Shown here piece after piece: positions 18,938 through 28,153 of a stretch of DNA of 46,215 nucleotides; positions within the stretch are counted from its first letter, which is position 1; every line of letters starts with the position of its first letter. Source of the DNA: Aeromonas popoffii (GTDB lineage Bacteria > Pseudomonadota > Gammaproteobacteria > Enterobacterales > Aeromonadaceae); NCBI RefSeq assembly GCF_000820025.1, contig NZ_CDBI01000105.1:1-46215 (forward strand), read 5' to 3'. The notes under the pieces were generated by a model. The model ran no database searches, was not told the DNA's origin, and was given only the letters and a program-made list of their open reading frames with translations. The translations under genes and the position numbers were made by a program.

Positions 18938-20656
18938 ATGGAGATGTTATCAGGCGCCCAGATGGTGGTTAGAGCGCTGGAAGATCAGGGAGTTGAGCAT
19001 GTTTTCGGCTACCCTGGTGGCTCAGTGCTCGACATCTATGACGCTCTCTTTGAAAACGGCAAGATGGAACATGTCCTGGTGCGGCACGAGCAAGCCGCGG
19101 TGCACATGGCGGACGGCTACGCCCGCTCCACCGGCAAGGTGGGCACAGTGCTGGTGACCTCGGGTCCCGGCGCCACCAACTGTATCACGGGGATCGCGAC
19201 CGCCTACATGGACTCCATCCCTCTGGTGATCCTGTCCGGCCAGGTGCCGACCAGCATGATCGGGGAGGATGCATTCCAGGAGACCGACATGATCGGCATC
19301 TCCCGTCCTGTGGTGAAGCACAGCTTCCTGTGCAAGAAAGCCAGCGATATTCCCGAGGCCATCAAGAAGGCTTACTACATAGCTGCCAGCGGCCGCCCGG
19401 GGCCGGTGGTGGTGGATCTGCCCAAAGATGTGCAGAATCCGAAAGAGAAGTTCCCCTACCAGTATCCCGAGTCGGTATCCCTGCGCTCCTACAATCCGAC
19501 CAAGGCCGGACACAAGGGCCAGATCAAGCGGGCCGCCAAGTTGCTGGTGGAGGCGCAGCGCCCCGTCATGTACGTGGGCGGTGGTGCCATCAATGCCAAT
19601 GCGGAACATCTGGTAACCAAGCTGGCCGAGTTGTTAAACCTGCCGGTGACGACCACTCTGATGGGGCTGGGGGTTTTCTCCGGCACCCATCCGCAGTGCA
19701 TCGGCATGCTGGGGATGCATGGCACTTTCGAAGCGAACAAGACCATGCACAACGCGGATCTCATCTTCGCCGTGGGTGCACGCTTCGATGATCGGGTGAC
19801 CAACAACGTGGCCAAGTTCTGTCCCAACGCCACCATAGTGCACATCGACATAGATCCCACCTCCATCTCCAAGACGGTGCAGGCCCATGTGCCCATCGTC
19901 GGCTCGGTGGAAACCGTGCTGGAGCAGCTGTTGGACGTGATCCGCGAGTGTGGCTTTGACAACGACAAGCAGGCGCTGGCGGACTGGTGGAGCCAGATCG
20001 CCCAGTGGCGTTCTCGCAACTGCCTGGCCTATGAGACCCACCCCACCCTGATCAAGCCGCAGCAGGTCATAGAGGCGCTTTACAAGGTGACCAAGGGGGA
20101 GGCATTCGTCGCCTCAGACGTGGGCCAGCATCAGATGTTTGCCGCGCTTTACTACCCCTTTGCCAAGCCGCGCCAATGGATTAATTCGGGTGGCCTCGGC
20201 ACCATGGGCTTTGGCATTCCGGCCGCCATGGGCGCCCAGTTTGCTAACCCGGATGCCGTGGTCTGCTGCGTCACCGGTGACGGCTCGGTGCAGATGAACA
20301 TTCAGGAGCTCTCCACCTGTTTGCAGTACGGTGTGCCCATCAAGATCATCTCCATCAACAACCGTGCCCTTGGCATGGTCAAGCAGTGGCAGAAGATGTT
20401 CTATGGCGGCCGTCACAGTCACTCCTACATGGAATCTCTGCCTGACTTCGTCAAGCTGGCGGAGGCCTATGGCCACGTCGGCATCGCAGTGAGCGATCCG
20501 GCCGAGCTGGAGAGTGCCATGGAGAGGGCCTTCGCCATGAAGGATCGGCTGGTGTTCATGGATATTTCGGTCGATCCGGATGAGCATGTCTACCCGATGC
20601 AGATCAAGTTTGGTGCCATGGACGAGATGTGGCTGAGCAAGACGGAGAGAACCTGA
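18938..20656 (+). CDS. ilvI: Acetolactate synthase III large subunit IlvI
   Basis: It makes acetolactate or acetohydroxybutyrate from pyruvate, the first common step of valine, leucine and isoleucine synthesis, using thiamine diphosphate, FAD and Mg. The 572-residue protein starts [11 protein letters not shown], close to E. coli Ilv[12 protein letters not shown]. It has [15 protein letters not shown], the catalytic Glu51 in [21 protein letters not shown] and the ThDP/Mg motif [12 protein letters not shown] ending in NN. ilvH follows with a one-base overlap. Control probably acts through the structured leader. Confidence 0.97.
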   Translation: MEMLSGAQMVVRALEDQGVEHVFGYPGGSVLDIYDALFENGKMEHVLVRHEQAAVHMADGYARSTGKVGTVLVTSGPGATNCITGIATAYMDSIPLVILSGQVPTSMIGEDAFQETDMIGISRPVVKHSFLCKKASDIPEAIKKAYYIAASGRPGPVVVDLPKDVQNPKEKFPYQYPESVSLRSYNPTKAGHKGQIKRAAKLLVEAQRPVMYVGGGAINANAEHLVTKLAELLNLPVTTTLMGLGVFSGTHPQCIGMLGMHGTFEANKTMHNADLIFAVGARFDDRVTNNVAKFCPNATIVHIDIDPTSISKTVQAHVPIVGSVETVLEQLLDVIRECGFDNDKQALADWWSQIAQWRSRNCLAYETHPTLIKPQQVIEALYKVTKGEAFVASDVGQHQMFAALYYPFAKPRQWINSGGLGTMGFGIPAAMGAQFANPDAVVCCVTGDGSVQMNIQELSTCLQYGVPIKIISINNRALGMVKQWQKMFYGGRHSHSYMESLPDFVKLAEAYGHVGIAVSDPAELESAMERAFAMKDRLVFMDISVDPDEHVYPMQIKFGAMDEMWLSKTERT

Positions 20657-21150
20657 TGAGGCATATCATTTCAGTACTGCTGGAGAACGAATCCGGCGCC
20701 CTGAGTCGCGTGGTAGGTCTCTTTTCCCAGCGCGGCTACAACATCGAGACCCTGACGGTGGCGCCCACCGAGGATCCCACCCTGTCGCGCATGACCATCG
20801 TCACCATGGGGGACGAGCGGGTGCTGGAGCAGATCCAGAAGCAGCTGCACAAGCTGGTGGACGTGCTCAAGGTGTGCGATTTGAGCGAAGGGGAGCATAT
20901 CGAGCGGGAGATTGCGCTGATCAAGGCGCGCGCCAGCGGTGGGGCTCGCGACGAGCTGAAACGGCTGGCGGACATCTTCCGTGGCCAGATCGTCGATGTG
21001 ACCCCGGAACAGTACACGGTACAGCTGGTGGGCACTAGCGAGAAGCTGGACGCCTTTATCAAGACCGCGGCGCAGACCAACGAGATCATCGAGGTGGTGC
21101 GCTCCGGGGTCTGCGGCATTTCCCGGGCGGACAAGGCACTGCGCGCCTGA
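20656..21150 (+). CDS. ilvH: Acetolactate synthase III regulatory subunit IlvH
   Basis: This small subunit activates IlvI and makes it sensitive to valine. The 164-residue protein has the N-terminal ACT domain beginning [23 protein letters not shown] and the family words [17 protein letters not shown] and [11 protein letters not shown]; the C-terminal half includes [20 protein letters not shown] 20656 overlaps the ilvI stop as TGATG. The gene ends DKALRA and TGA, then a terminator. A diverged copy of this tail and terminator follows 118 bp downstream. Confidence 0.97.
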   Translation: MRHIISVLLENESGALSRVVGLFSQRGYNIETLTVAPTEDPTLSRMTIVTMGDERVLEQIQKQLHKLVDVLKVCDLSEGEHIEREIALIKARASGGARDELKRLADIFRGQIVDVTPEQYTVQLVGTSEKLDAFIKTAAQTNEIIEVVRSGVCGISRADKALRA

Positions 21151-21176
21151 TTGTTTCGCGGATGAGACGGTTGTCG

Positions 21177-21201
21177 AAAGGGGCTCTTCGGAGCCCCTTT
21201 G
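21177..21201 (+). terminator. Terminator 1 of ilvIH
   Basis: AAAGGGGCTC pairs with GAGCCCCTTT around TTCG. It lies 27 bases after the ilvH stop. Confidence 0.88.
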
Positions 21202-21217
21202 TTATTCCTCAAGGTCA

Positions 21218-21274
21218 ATGTATACGGTGCGTGATATCTCCCAAGTGGACAAGGCACTGCGCCCCTGCTTGTGA
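21218..21274 (+). pseudogene. Tandem relic of the ilvH 3' end
   Basis: Read in frame this encodes TVRDISQVDKALRPCL and a TGA, a diverged copy of the IlvH C-terminus [33 protein letters not shown] occurs at 21130 in ilvH and again at 21248, a 118-bp offset, and similarity continues through the terminator to CAAGGT at 21210 and 21327. It has no upstream coding region of its own, though an ATG happens to open the 18-codon frame. Confidence 0.82.
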
Positions 21275-21296
21275 CGCCGATGGGACTATTGTCCAG

Positions 21297-21318
21297 AGGG
21301 GCTCTGCGGAGCCCTTTT
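21297..21318 (+). terminator. Duplicated terminator 2 of ilvIH
   Basis: GGGGCTC pairs with GAGCCC plus T around TGCG and is followed by TTTT. It is the 118-bp-offset copy of the first ilvIH terminator, with loop and stem changes that keep the fold. Confidence 0.8.
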
Positions 21319-21621
21319 CACCGGCGCAAGGTGAGCCAGGGGGAAGTGCGAGTCTGTCATTTTCTTTCAAATGATCAGTAAACTATCCACAAAAGCTGTG
21401 GAAAACTCTGTAGATTAGCGGTGTGTCTAGTGTTAGTTAGCTGATCTTAAAGGGGTATTTTGATCTGATCTCTGCTGGGGGGCAATTGTGCAATCGGCTC
21501 TGGCGGGTGTGAGTGTTTGCTTATCTTCTCCCCCTTGCCTGGCAGGCGCTGGTGATGAGGATGGGGATCCGGTCAGGATCCTGATGTGATCTTGCAGATC
21601 AACATATTGCCAGCCGACCAT

Positions 21622-21650
21622 AAAAAAACCCGCCTCTCGGCGGGTTTTTC
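21622..21650 (-). terminator. Terminator of ackA-pta
   Basis: AACCCGCC and GGCGGGTT pair around GAGA, with seven T's on the minus strand after the stem. It lies about 22 bases past the pta stop. Confidence 0.9.
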
Positions 21651-21671
21651 ACTGGGCAGGCTGAAAGTCGA

Positions 21672-23825
21672 TTACTCGGCCTGAGCTGCCTGGATACCGG
21701 TCAGGGCGATGGTGTAGACGATGTCGTCAACCAGGGCGCCACGGGACAGGTCGTTGACCGGCTTGCGCATGCCTTGCAGCATGGGGCCGATGGAGACCAG
21801 ATCAGCGGAGCGTTGTACCGCCTTGTAGGTGGTATTACCGGTGTTCAGGTCCGGGAACACGAACACGGTGGCTTTACCTGCAACCGGTGAGTTCGGTGCC
21901 TTGGACTTGGCCACGTTCTCCATGATGGCCGCGTCGTACTGCAGCGGGCCGTCGATGATGAGGTCGGGGCGCTTGGCCTTGGCCAGCTCGGTCGCTTCAC
22001 GCACTTTCTCTACATCGGCACCGGCGCCAGAGGTACCGGTAGAATAGGAGATCATGGCGACACGCGGCTCGATGCCGAAGGCAGCGGCGGAGTCGGCGGA
22101 CTGGATGGCGATCTCGGCCAGCTGCTCGGCAGTGGGATCCGGGTTGATCGCACAGTCGCCGTACACCAGCACTTGATCAGGCAGCAGCATGAAGAAGATG
22201 GAGGAGATCAGGGAAGAGCCCGGGGCTGTCTTGATGATCTGCATCGGCGGACGGATGGTGTTGGCGGTGGTGTGTACCGCGCCCGATACCAGGCCGTCTA
22301 CTTCGCCACGCTCCAGCATCATGGTTCCCAGCACCACGTTGTCTTCCAGCTGTTCGCGGGCAACCACTTCGGTCATGCCCTTGTTCTTGCGCAGCTCGAC
22401 CAGACGCGGCACGTAGCGCTCACGCACTTCCAGCGGATCTATGATCTCGACACGGTCGGTCAGCACCACGCCCTGCTGTTCGGCGACGCGACGGATCTCT
22501 TCCGGGTTGCCCAGCAGCACCGGACGGGCGATGCCACGCTCGGCACAGATGGCGGCAGCCTTGATAGTACGCGGCTCTTCACCTTCCGGCAGCACGACGC
22601 GCTTGTTGGCCTGACGGGCCAGCTCGGTCAGCTGATAACGGAATGCCGGCGGGCTCAGACGACGGGAGCGGGTAGAGCTGACAGTCAGCGACTCGATCCA
22701 GTGCTTGTCGATGTGGCCAGCCACATAGTCTTGCACCAGTTCGATACGCTCGCGGTCATCTTCCGGAATGTCGACGTTGAAGTTTTGCAGGCTGACGGCG
22801 GTCTGCCAGGTGTTGGTGCCGGTGATCATGATCGGCAGGCCGGTGGCCATGGCCTGTTGGCACAGGGCCAGCACTTGCGGTTCCGGATGATAGTTGCCGG
22901 TCAGCAGCAGCGCGCCCAGCTTGACGCCGTTCATGGCGGAGAGGCAGGCGGAGACGATGACGTCGGAACGGTCGCCGGAGGTCACCAGCAGGCTGCCCGG
23001 ACGGAAGTGCTCAACCATGTTGTGGATGGAACGGGCACAGAAGGTCACGGTTTGCAGGCGACGGCTGTCCAGCTCACCCTTGTGCAGGATCTTGGCAGCC
23101 AGGTGTTTGGCGAGATCCTTGGCACGGGGGGCGATCAGCTGGGTATTCCAGGGGATGCAGCCCAGGATGCGCAGCGGGCTCTTGCCGAATACCTGCAGTA
23201 CTTCCAGATTATGAGCCGCTTCAGACGCGTGGTGGTGCGCCTCGAACATCTCGGTCAGGTCAGGGCGGGTCACGCCGTGCTCGTCAACCGGTGCACCAAC
23301 CTTGTTGATGACGCAGCCCACGATGCGGGGATTGCTGACACCACCGAAGTTGGAGCAGGCCAGCTCGATGCGCTCTTTCAGCTTCTGGCTGGAGTCATTG
23401 CCCGGATGGGTCACGAACACCATGTCGGCATCCAGCGCCTTGGCGACGTCGTAGTTCAGCTTGTTGGCAAACGGCTGCTTGTCGGCCGGGACCATGCCTT
23501 CGATGACCAGCACCTCGGCACCGCTCGCTTTCACGTGCTCTTCAAAGCGGGCCACTATCTCTTCCAGCAGGATATCGGTATTGCTGGAGGTGATCATGTT
23601 CTCGGCGTAGGAGAGGGCGAACGGCTCGGGCGGGTTGATGTTGGCAGCGGCGCGGATCACGGCGGTGGAGCGCTCGGTACCGGTTTCACCCGGACGTGGC
23701 TGAGCGACCGGTTTGAAGAAGCTGACATTGACACCGTGACGTTCCATGGCGCGGACAACGCCAAGACTCACGGAAGTTACGCCGACACCAGTGCCGACCG
23801 GGATAAGCATAATAGTGCGTGCCAC
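21672..23825 (-). CDS. pta: Phosphate acetyltransferase Pta
   Basis: It interconverts acetyl-CoA and acetyl phosphate; with AckA it makes ATP and acetate in overflow and anaerobic metabolism. The 717-residue protein has the long enteric form: an N-terminal P-loop-like DRTGG region ([18 protein letters not shown]; about 1-230), a central domain, and the C-terminal catalytic domain (about 390-715) with [25 protein letters not shown] and [19 protein letters not shown]. The start is GTG 23825 with AGGGG upstream; the N-terminus aligns with E. coli MSRIIMLIP. It follows ackA after a 70-bp gap that contains a hairpin. Confidence 0.97.
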   Translation of the reverse strand: MARTIMLIPVGTGVGVTSVSLGVVRAMERHGVNVSFFKPVAQPRPGETGTERSTAVIRAAANINPPEPFALSYAENMITSSNTDILLEEIVARFEEHVKASGAEVLVIEGMVPADKQPFANKLNYDVAKALDADMVFVTHPGNDSSQKLKERIELACSNFGGVSNPRIVGCVINKVGAPVDEHGVTRPDLTEMFEAHHHASEAAHNLEVLQVFGKSPLRILGCIPWNTQLIAPRAKDLAKHLAAKILHKGELDSRRLQTVTFCARSIHNMVEHFRPGSLLVTSGDRSDVIVSACLSAMNGVKLGALLLTGNYHPEPQVLALCQQAMATGLPIMITGTNTWQTAVSLQNFNVDIPEDDRERIELVQDYVAGHIDKHWIESLTVSSTRSRRLSPPAFRYQLTELARQANKRVVLPEGEEPRTIKAAAICAERGIARPVLLGNPEEIRRVAEQQGVVLTDRVEIIDPLEVRERYVPRLVELRKNKGMTEVVAREQLEDNVVLGTMMLERGEVDGLVSGAVHTTANTIRPPMQIIKTAPGSSLISSIFFMLLPDQVLVYGDCAINPDPTAEQLAEIAIQSADSAAAFGIEPRVAMISYSTGTSGAGADVEKVREATELAKAKRPDLIIDGPLQYDAAIMENVAKSKAPNSPVAGKATVFVFPDLNTGNTTYKAVQRSADLVSIGPMLQGMRKPVNDLSRGALVDDIVYTIALTGIQAAQAE

Positions 23826-23857
23826 TTAATACCCCTTGTTCATTTTTTGGGATCAGG

Positions 23858-23881
23858 AAAAGGCCGCCCTGGGGCGGCCTT
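23858..23881 (-). terminator. Hairpin between ackA and pta (partial terminator)
   Basis: On the minus strand AAGGCCGCC pairs with GGCGGCCTT around CCAG and is followed by a short T run. It lies 15 bases after the ackA stop and upstream of pta, so it may reduce rather than stop transcription into pta. Confidence 0.65.
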
Positions 23882-23895
23882 GCTCTACAGCGAAA

Positions 23896-25098
23896 TTATG
23901 CGCCGACCAGTTCCAGCGCATCGTGGGCAATGACCCACTCCTCGTTGGTCGGGATTACCAGGGCCTTGGTGGAACCAGCCTTGGTGATCTCGCCACCCTT
24001 GCCGAAGCGGGCAGCCAGGTTGGCGTCGTGATCGACGTCAAAGCCCAGCAGACCCAGCTTGTTCAGAGTGATTTCACGGATCGGGGCGGAGTTTTCACCG
24101 ATACCACCGGTGAAGACCACGGCATCCAGACGACCGTCCATGGCGGCGGCGTAGGCGCCGATATACTTGGCCAGGCGATAGCAGTAAACGTCCATGGCAC
24201 GCTTGGCTTCTTCTTTGCTGTCGTAGTTGTCTTCAACGAAACGGCAGTCAGAAGTGACTTCGGTCAGACCCTGCAGGCCGGACTCTTTGGTCAGCATGGT
24301 GTTGATATCCGCCACGCTCATACCCAGTTTGTCATGCAGGAAGAAGATGATGGCCGGGTCCAGATCGCCGGAGCGGGTCCCCATCACCAGACCTTCCAGC
24401 GGGGTCAGACCCATGGAGGTATCAACAGATTTGCCGTTCTTGATGGCACAGACGGAACCGCCGTTGCCCAGGTGGCAGTTGATGATGTTCAGATCGGAAA
24501 CCGGTTTGTTCAGCTGCTTGGCCGCTTCCAGGCTGATGTAGTAGTGGCTGGTGCCGTGAGCGCCGTAGCGACGGATGCCGTTCTCTTTGTAGAGCTTGTA
24601 CGGCAGGGCGTACAGGAAGGCTTCTTCCGGCATGGTCTGGTGGAATGCGGTGTCGAACACGGCTACGTTCTTGTCGGCCAGGGCCGGGAAGATACGGCGG
24701 GATTCACGGATACCGATCAGGTGAGCCGGGTTGTGCAGCGGTGCGTACGGCACGGCGGCTTCAATGCCGGCGATCACGTCATCAGAAATCACGACGGAGG
24801 AGGTGAAGCGCTCACCACCGTGAACAACACGGTGACCGATGGCGATCAGATTCTGGGACAGTTCCGGATTGAGCGGCAGGATCTTGTTGACGATGTAGTC
24901 CAGCGCTTCCTGGTGAGCGGCACCTGCGCCCAGATCGGCACTGCCTTTCTCGCCATTCAGTTTCCACTTGATGCGGGCGTCGTCGAGGTTGAAACACTCG
25001 GCCAGGCCGGACAACAGATCATCACCGGTGGTTGCGTCAATGACAGCAAACTTCAGGGACGAGCTGCCACAGTTAAGTACAAGAACCAGCTTACTCAT
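23896..25098 (-). CDS. ackA: Acetate kinase AckA
   Basis: It transfers phosphate between acetyl phosphate and ADP, yielding ATP and acetate. The 400-residue protein carries the signature [15 protein letters not shown] at the N-terminus, [20 protein letters not shown] and the ATP-site [14 protein letters not shown]. The length is standard. It is the first gene of ackA-pta and divergent from yfbV, the same arrangement as in enteric bacteria. AGGA lies seven bases before ATG 25098. Confidence 0.98.
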   Translation of the reverse strand: MSKLVLVLNCGSSSLKFAVIDATTGDDLLSGLAECFNLDDARIKWKLNGEKGSADLGAGAAHQEALDYIVNKILPLNPELSQNLIAIGHRVVHGGERFTSSVVISDDVIAGIEAAVPYAPLHNPAHLIGIRESRRIFPALADKNVAVFDTAFHQTMPEEAFLYALPYKLYKENGIRRYGAHGTSHYYISLEAAKQLNKPVSDLNIINCHLGNGGSVCAIKNGKSVDTSMGLTPLEGLVMGTRSGDLDPAIIFFLHDKLGMSVADINTMLTKESGLQGLTEVTSDCRFVEDNYDSKEEAKRAMDVYCYRLAKYIGAYAAAMDGRLDAVVFTGGIGENSAPIREITLNKLGLLGFDVDHDANLAARFGKGGEITKAGSTKALVIPTNEEWVIAHDALELVGA

Positions 25099-25400
25099 GA
25101 ATAAATCCTATCGCAGATTGGGTTGTGTAGGAGGATGCGCTGGACGCGCTGCGTCCAAAAACTTTCAACTTATCCTTATGAGGGTTGGCAATCTATTGCT
25201 TGCCCCTTGTATAGTGATACAAGACCCGAAATCCAGACGTCACTGACCGCTCAACGGCAGGCAGTTGGCGCAAAAAATGGGCGTACAAAGGATAACCCGA
25301 TTGTTGAAAAATAACAAAGTCATCCTCAACCTTTGTTATTGCACATCAAATATAGTCGAGGTTTTGCCGTTAATACGTTCGAAAAGAGCTCGGAGGTAGC
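25099..25400. promoter_or_regulatory. Divergent ackA/yfbV control region with three inverted repeats
   Basis: These 302 bases between divergent genes hold no ORF I can support. Three perfect inverted repeats stand out: TGGACGC/GCGTCCA at 25141-25157, CTTGTAT/ATACAAG separated by AGTG at 25206-25223, and AATAACAAAG/CTTTGTTATT separated by 11 bp at 25310-25340. The first lies in the ackA leader; the other two are placed where operators for either promoter would be expected. I cannot assign regulators, and see no clear FNR or ArcA site. Confidence 0.55.
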
Positions 25401-25841
25401 ATGAGCATGAACATTTTTGGAACTAAGTTACAGCAAGGCCGTCATTATATGACCCTTTGGCCCCGCCGTCCCGAGCTTAATTCCATGTTTCCCGAGAACC
25501 GGGTGATCAAGGCCACCGAATTCGCCCTCAAGGTCATCCCGGCGCTGGCGGTGTTCAGCGTCATGCTGCAGTTCCAGCTTGGTGAGCTGCACTACTGGCC
25601 TTCGGTCATGGCCTCTGTGCTGTTTCTGCTCAGCCTGCCGCTGCAAGGCTACTACTGGCTCGGTCAGCGAGCTGATACCCGTTTGCCTCCTTCCCTTGCC
25701 AGCTGGTATCGCGAGATCAACGGCAAGATGAACGAGCAGGGCGGGCATCGCCAACTGGTGGCCCAGCCCCGTTACGAAGAGCTGGCTGATACTCTCAATG
25801 CCGCCTTCAAGCAGCTGGACAAATCTTTTCTCTACGAATAG
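25401..25841 (+). CDS. yfbV: UPF0208 membrane protein YfbV
   Basis: The 146-residue inner-membrane protein matches the YfbV family: N-terminal LQQGRHYMTLWP, PENRVIKATEFAL, two adjacent membrane segments at about 44-62 and 69-90, then SLASWYREINGKM and a C-terminal RYEELADTLNAAFKQLDKSFL. The molecular role of the family is not known to me; E. coli YfbV has been tied to Ter macrodomain insulation. GGAGG lies four bases before ATG 25401; an in-frame ATG at 25407 is also possible. It is divergent from ackA, as in E. coli. Confidence 0.93.
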   Translation: MSMNIFGTKLQQGRHYMTLWPRRPELNSMFPENRVIKATEFALKVIPALAVFSVMLQFQLGELHYWPSVMASVLFLLSLPLQGYYWLGQRADTRLPPSLASWYREINGKMNEQGGHRQLVAQPRYEELADTLNAAFKQLDKSFLYE

Positions 25842-25865
25842 ACGAGCACAGTTTTCCAGTCAGAC

Positions 25866-25888
25866 AAAGGCGCCCAGAGGCGCCTTTT
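25866..25888. terminator. Bidirectional terminator between yfbV and yfbU
   Basis: AAAGGCGCC and GGCGCCTTT pair around CAGA and are flanked by T/A runs. It serves the convergent yfbV and yfbU transcripts. Confidence 0.88.
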
Positions 25889-25901
25889 CCAGCTATGGCG
25901 A

Positions 25902-26402
25902 TCAGGCTGCCAATACCTTGCGGATCTCCTGGATGGAGAGCTTGTATTGACGGGGGCACTGGCGCCATACGGTCAGCATCCGCTGGTACTTGTCACGCAT
26001 GGCGATGTCGCTGGAAAGCTCGTCACACGGGCACTTGAGTTCGGGGAAGCGCTTGTCCACTTCCAGCAGGAAGCAGACGTAGTCGGCCAGCTCCCGCTCC
26101 TGGCTGCGGCTGTAGCCATTGAACTCCAGCCGGCTGGCATTGATTTCACCTTGATCTGCGCCATCCAGGTTGCCCCAGGAGATGGCCAGTGCATGGTGCA
26201 GCTCCAGGGTGTCGATCACCTCCTGACAGGTGGCCAGATCCAGATGACCGAAGCTCTTCTCCAGTTCGAGGAGCTGCAGGCAGTAGCCGCGCGTTATGAT
26301 GGTGCTGGCCCGCTGGTAAGACGCTGCCTTTTCCGGATGGAGTTTGGCCAGGATTTCGTACTGGTTGCTCAGGAGCAGGCGTTCGGTGTGGCTCATGTTC
26401 AT
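25902..26402 (-). CDS. yfbU: YfbU family protein
   Basis: The 166-residue cytoplasmic protein matches E. coli YfbU across its length: RLLLSNQYEIL near the start, ASTIITRGYCLQLLELEKSFG, ELHHALAISWGNL in the middle and KYQRMLTVWRQCPRQYKLS near the end. Its function is not firmly established; E. coli YfbU has been linked to cell death under stress. ATG 26402 and ATG 26396 are both possible and the ribosome site is weak. It is convergent with yfbV and separated from the bcp gene behind it by a 442-bp gap. Confidence 0.93.
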   Translation of the reverse strand: MNMSHTERLLLSNQYEILAKLHPEKAASYQRASTIITRGYCLQLLELEKSFGHLDLATCQEVIDTLELHHALAISWGNLDGADQGEINASRLEFNGYSRSQERELADYVCFLLEVDKRFPELKCPCDELSSDIAMRDKYQRMLTVWRQCPRQYKLSIQEIRKVLAA

Positions 26403-26844
26403 GGGCTTTTCTCACTGGAAAATGAAACTGGGGTCACGTTAACCCATATCTCAGATGAATTTTTTGATCTGGCAGGGGAGGTTGGCGAGAAAGCGGGGTT
26501 GGGAAATCAAAACGGGTCTGTGACTGGTTAATTAAATGTAACGGCTACGCACTTGTATTTCAGCCTGAGCTGGCAACAAGAGAGGTGTCATTTGGCTTGT
26601 ACCAAATGACCTGCCACCCAAGCGCCCGAAACAGGTGCATGCACGACCAACACAACGATGACTTCATCGCTGTGACCACAGGCTCTGGCCGACGGGGCAA
26701 CGAAAGGGGGGCCGAGATGGCGCCACCACAGGGGGGGGGTTGGCTGATGCCATCATCACACAGTGAGACTGGCGAGCTAGACAAGCGAAGGGCCTGCAGT
26801 TGCAGGCCCTTTTTGTATGGGGGCGTTTTTCATGCCGGGCGGGG
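26403..26844. other. 442-bp gap between yfbU and bcp with hairpins and a plus-strand terminator
   Basis: I find no convincing protein gene here. The region has TCATTTGG/CCAAATGA around CTTGTA (26588-26609), CGATGA/TCATCG (26657-26670), a nine-G run near 26731-26739, and a strong terminator at 26788-26813 whose T run is on the plus strand only. Both flanking genes run on the minus strand. A small plus-strand RNA is possible, but no clear promoter is visible. Confidence 0.5.
26788..26813 (+). terminator. Orphan plus-strand intrinsic terminator
   Basis: AAGGGCCTGCA and TGCAGGCCCTT pair around GT, followed by five T residues on the plus strand. The minus strand has no T run after the stem, although bcp ends 31 bases to the right and could use the hairpin weakly. 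No plus-strand gene lies upstream for about 950 bp. Confidence 0.75.
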
Positions 26845-27309
26845 TCAGCCCTTGATGAGGTCGAGCACCACCTGATGGTGGTCGCTGGTCTTGAACTTGT
26901 CGAAGCGGTGGGCGACCTTACCCTCTTCATCGATGAGGAAGCTCAGACGGTGAATACCGTCATACTCCTTGCCCATGAACTTCTTCGGACCCCAGACGCC
27001 AAAGGCATCGGCCACCGCGTGATCTTCGTCGGCCAGCAGGCGGAAATTAAGGCTGTCGCGCTCCTCGAATTTCTTCAGGCGCTTGGCCGGATCCGGGCTG
27101 ATGCCGAGCACCACCACGTTGAGGGCGGCCAGCTCGCTATTGACGTCGCGCAGACCACAGGCCTGAGTGGTGCAGCCCGGAGTCATCGCCTTGGGATAGA
27201 AATAGATGAGTACCTTCTTGCCGCGCAGGTCGGCAAGACGAACCGGGTTGCCGTCCTGATCGGACAGGGAAAAATCGGGGGCCTGGGTACCAGCTTGTAG
27301 TGGTTGCAT
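26845..27309 (-). CDS. bcp: Thioredoxin-dependent peroxiredoxin Bcp
   Basis: It reduces hydrogen peroxide and organic hydroperoxides using thioredoxin. The 154-residue protein is an AhpC/TSA-fold peroxiredoxin of the Bcp/PrxQ group: FYPKAMTPGCTTQAC contains the peroxidatic Cys46 and the resolving Cys51, five residues apart as in E. coli Bcp. It also has APDFSL near the start and the conserved WGPKKFMGKEY. ATG 27309 has GAGGA upstream. It follows gcvR, the same gene pair as in E. coli. Confidence 0.96.
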   Translation of the reverse strand: MQPLQAGTQAPDFSLSDQDGNPVRLADLRGKKVLIYFYPKAMTPGCTTQACGLRDVNSELAALNVVVLGISPDPAKRLKKFEERDSLNFRLLADEDHAVADAFGVWGPKKFMGKEYDGIHRLSFLIDEEGKVAHRFDKFKTSDHHQVVLDLIKG

Positions 27310-27332
27310 GCGGTCTCCTCGGGTAAACGCCG

Positions 27333-27866
27333 TCAGGCGTGTTTGTTGTTGACGATGAATTCGAACGATTCTGCGCCCAGTTCGCGACAGAATCCGGCGA
27401 AGGCCGTTTCCGAACCGGCAGTCTCTCCCTGCTTGGCCAGATTGAGCTGGAAGCTCGCCTTGAGCAGATTGAAGGGCTCCTGTTCAAGGGTAATGGTCTG
27501 CATAGCCTGAATGTCCCAGCCGTGGTCGCTGAAGAACTGGGTGCACTGGCTTACGATGCCGGGCTGGTCGCGGATCAGGATCTCGGCGTTGGCGCTGATG
27601 TCGTATTGCAGTGAGTGGTGGCGCTCGGTGCGTTTCATCATGGTGATGAGATCCCACTCCTGACTGCGCAGGGGCAGGCTTATCTCGAGTTGCATCAGGC
27701 TGTTCCAGTCCCCGGACAGCAGCATGATGAAGGTGAATTCATTACCGAAGATGCCAAGACGGCTGTCGACAATGTTGCAACCGCAGCCACTGACGTGGCG
27801 CGTGACCTCATTGACGATGCCAGGCCTGTCCGTGCCTATGGCCGTTACGACCAGGTAGTGAGTCAT
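27333..27866 (-). CDS. gcvR: Glycine cleavage system transcriptional repressor GcvR
   Basis: In E. coli GcvR binds GcvA and keeps the glycine cleavage genes off when glycine is scarce. This 177-residue protein has two ACT domains: HYLVVTAIGTDRPGIVNEVTRHVSGCGCNI (about 3-33, with the family's CGCN) and a second starting ILIRDQPGIVSQCTQFF. ATG 27866 is chosen because it gives the usual short lead and has AGAGAAG upstream; the frame is open to 27947. It is divergent from dapA and followed by bcp after 23 bp, as in enterics. Confidence 0.94.
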   Translation of the reverse strand: MTHYLVVTAIGTDRPGIVNEVTRHVSGCGCNIVDSRLGIFGNEFTFIMLLSGDWNSLMQLEISLPLRSQEWDLITMMKRTERHHSLQYDISANAEILIRDQPGIVSQCTQFFSDHGWDIQAMQTITLEQEPFNLLKASFQLNLAKQGETAGSETAFAGFCRELGAESFEFIVNNKHA

Positions 27867-28153
27867 AAATCTTCTCTCGTCCATTAGCTGGTTGCGAATG
27901 TGAACGCAGTGGGCGCCACCCTGACTGGGCGACTGGCCTTGGGCCATTCCCTGCGCTTGTACATGGCAACTTTGTTGAGAATGCCGTGGCCGCGAGCCTT
28001 GTCTTTAGTCGAGAGGACTTGAGACTGGCGCCGACCGTCGCGCTCGTGCACCGCTTTTTGTGCAGAATGGTATCACGGCTTGCCCCCTGCCTCCCTTGTT
28101 TTTCCAAGGGGGCAGCTTTACCATAACGCCCCTGAAAATCGGGAGAAATATCC

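Larger units (their letters stand above)
21151..21671. other. Intergenic region between convergent ilvIH and pta
   Basis: This 521-bp gap holds the first ilvIH terminator, a tandem relic of the ilvH tail with a second terminator (21218-21318), and the pta terminator at 21622-21650. Between 21320 and 21620 I find no convincing gene. A minor inverted repeat TGATC/GATCA is present near 21584-21598, and GGATCC occurs twice near 21564-21580. Confidence 0.6.

Noticed and set aside
21433..21621. A 62-codon minus-strand frame left of pta
   Set aside because: It begins right after the T run of the pta terminator, lacks a ribosome site and resembles no family.
26585..26875. A 96-codon plus-strand frame in the yfbU-bcp gap
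   Set aside because: It runs through the strong terminator and into the end of bcp, starts at GTG with an overlapping ribosome site, and its composition is not protein-like.
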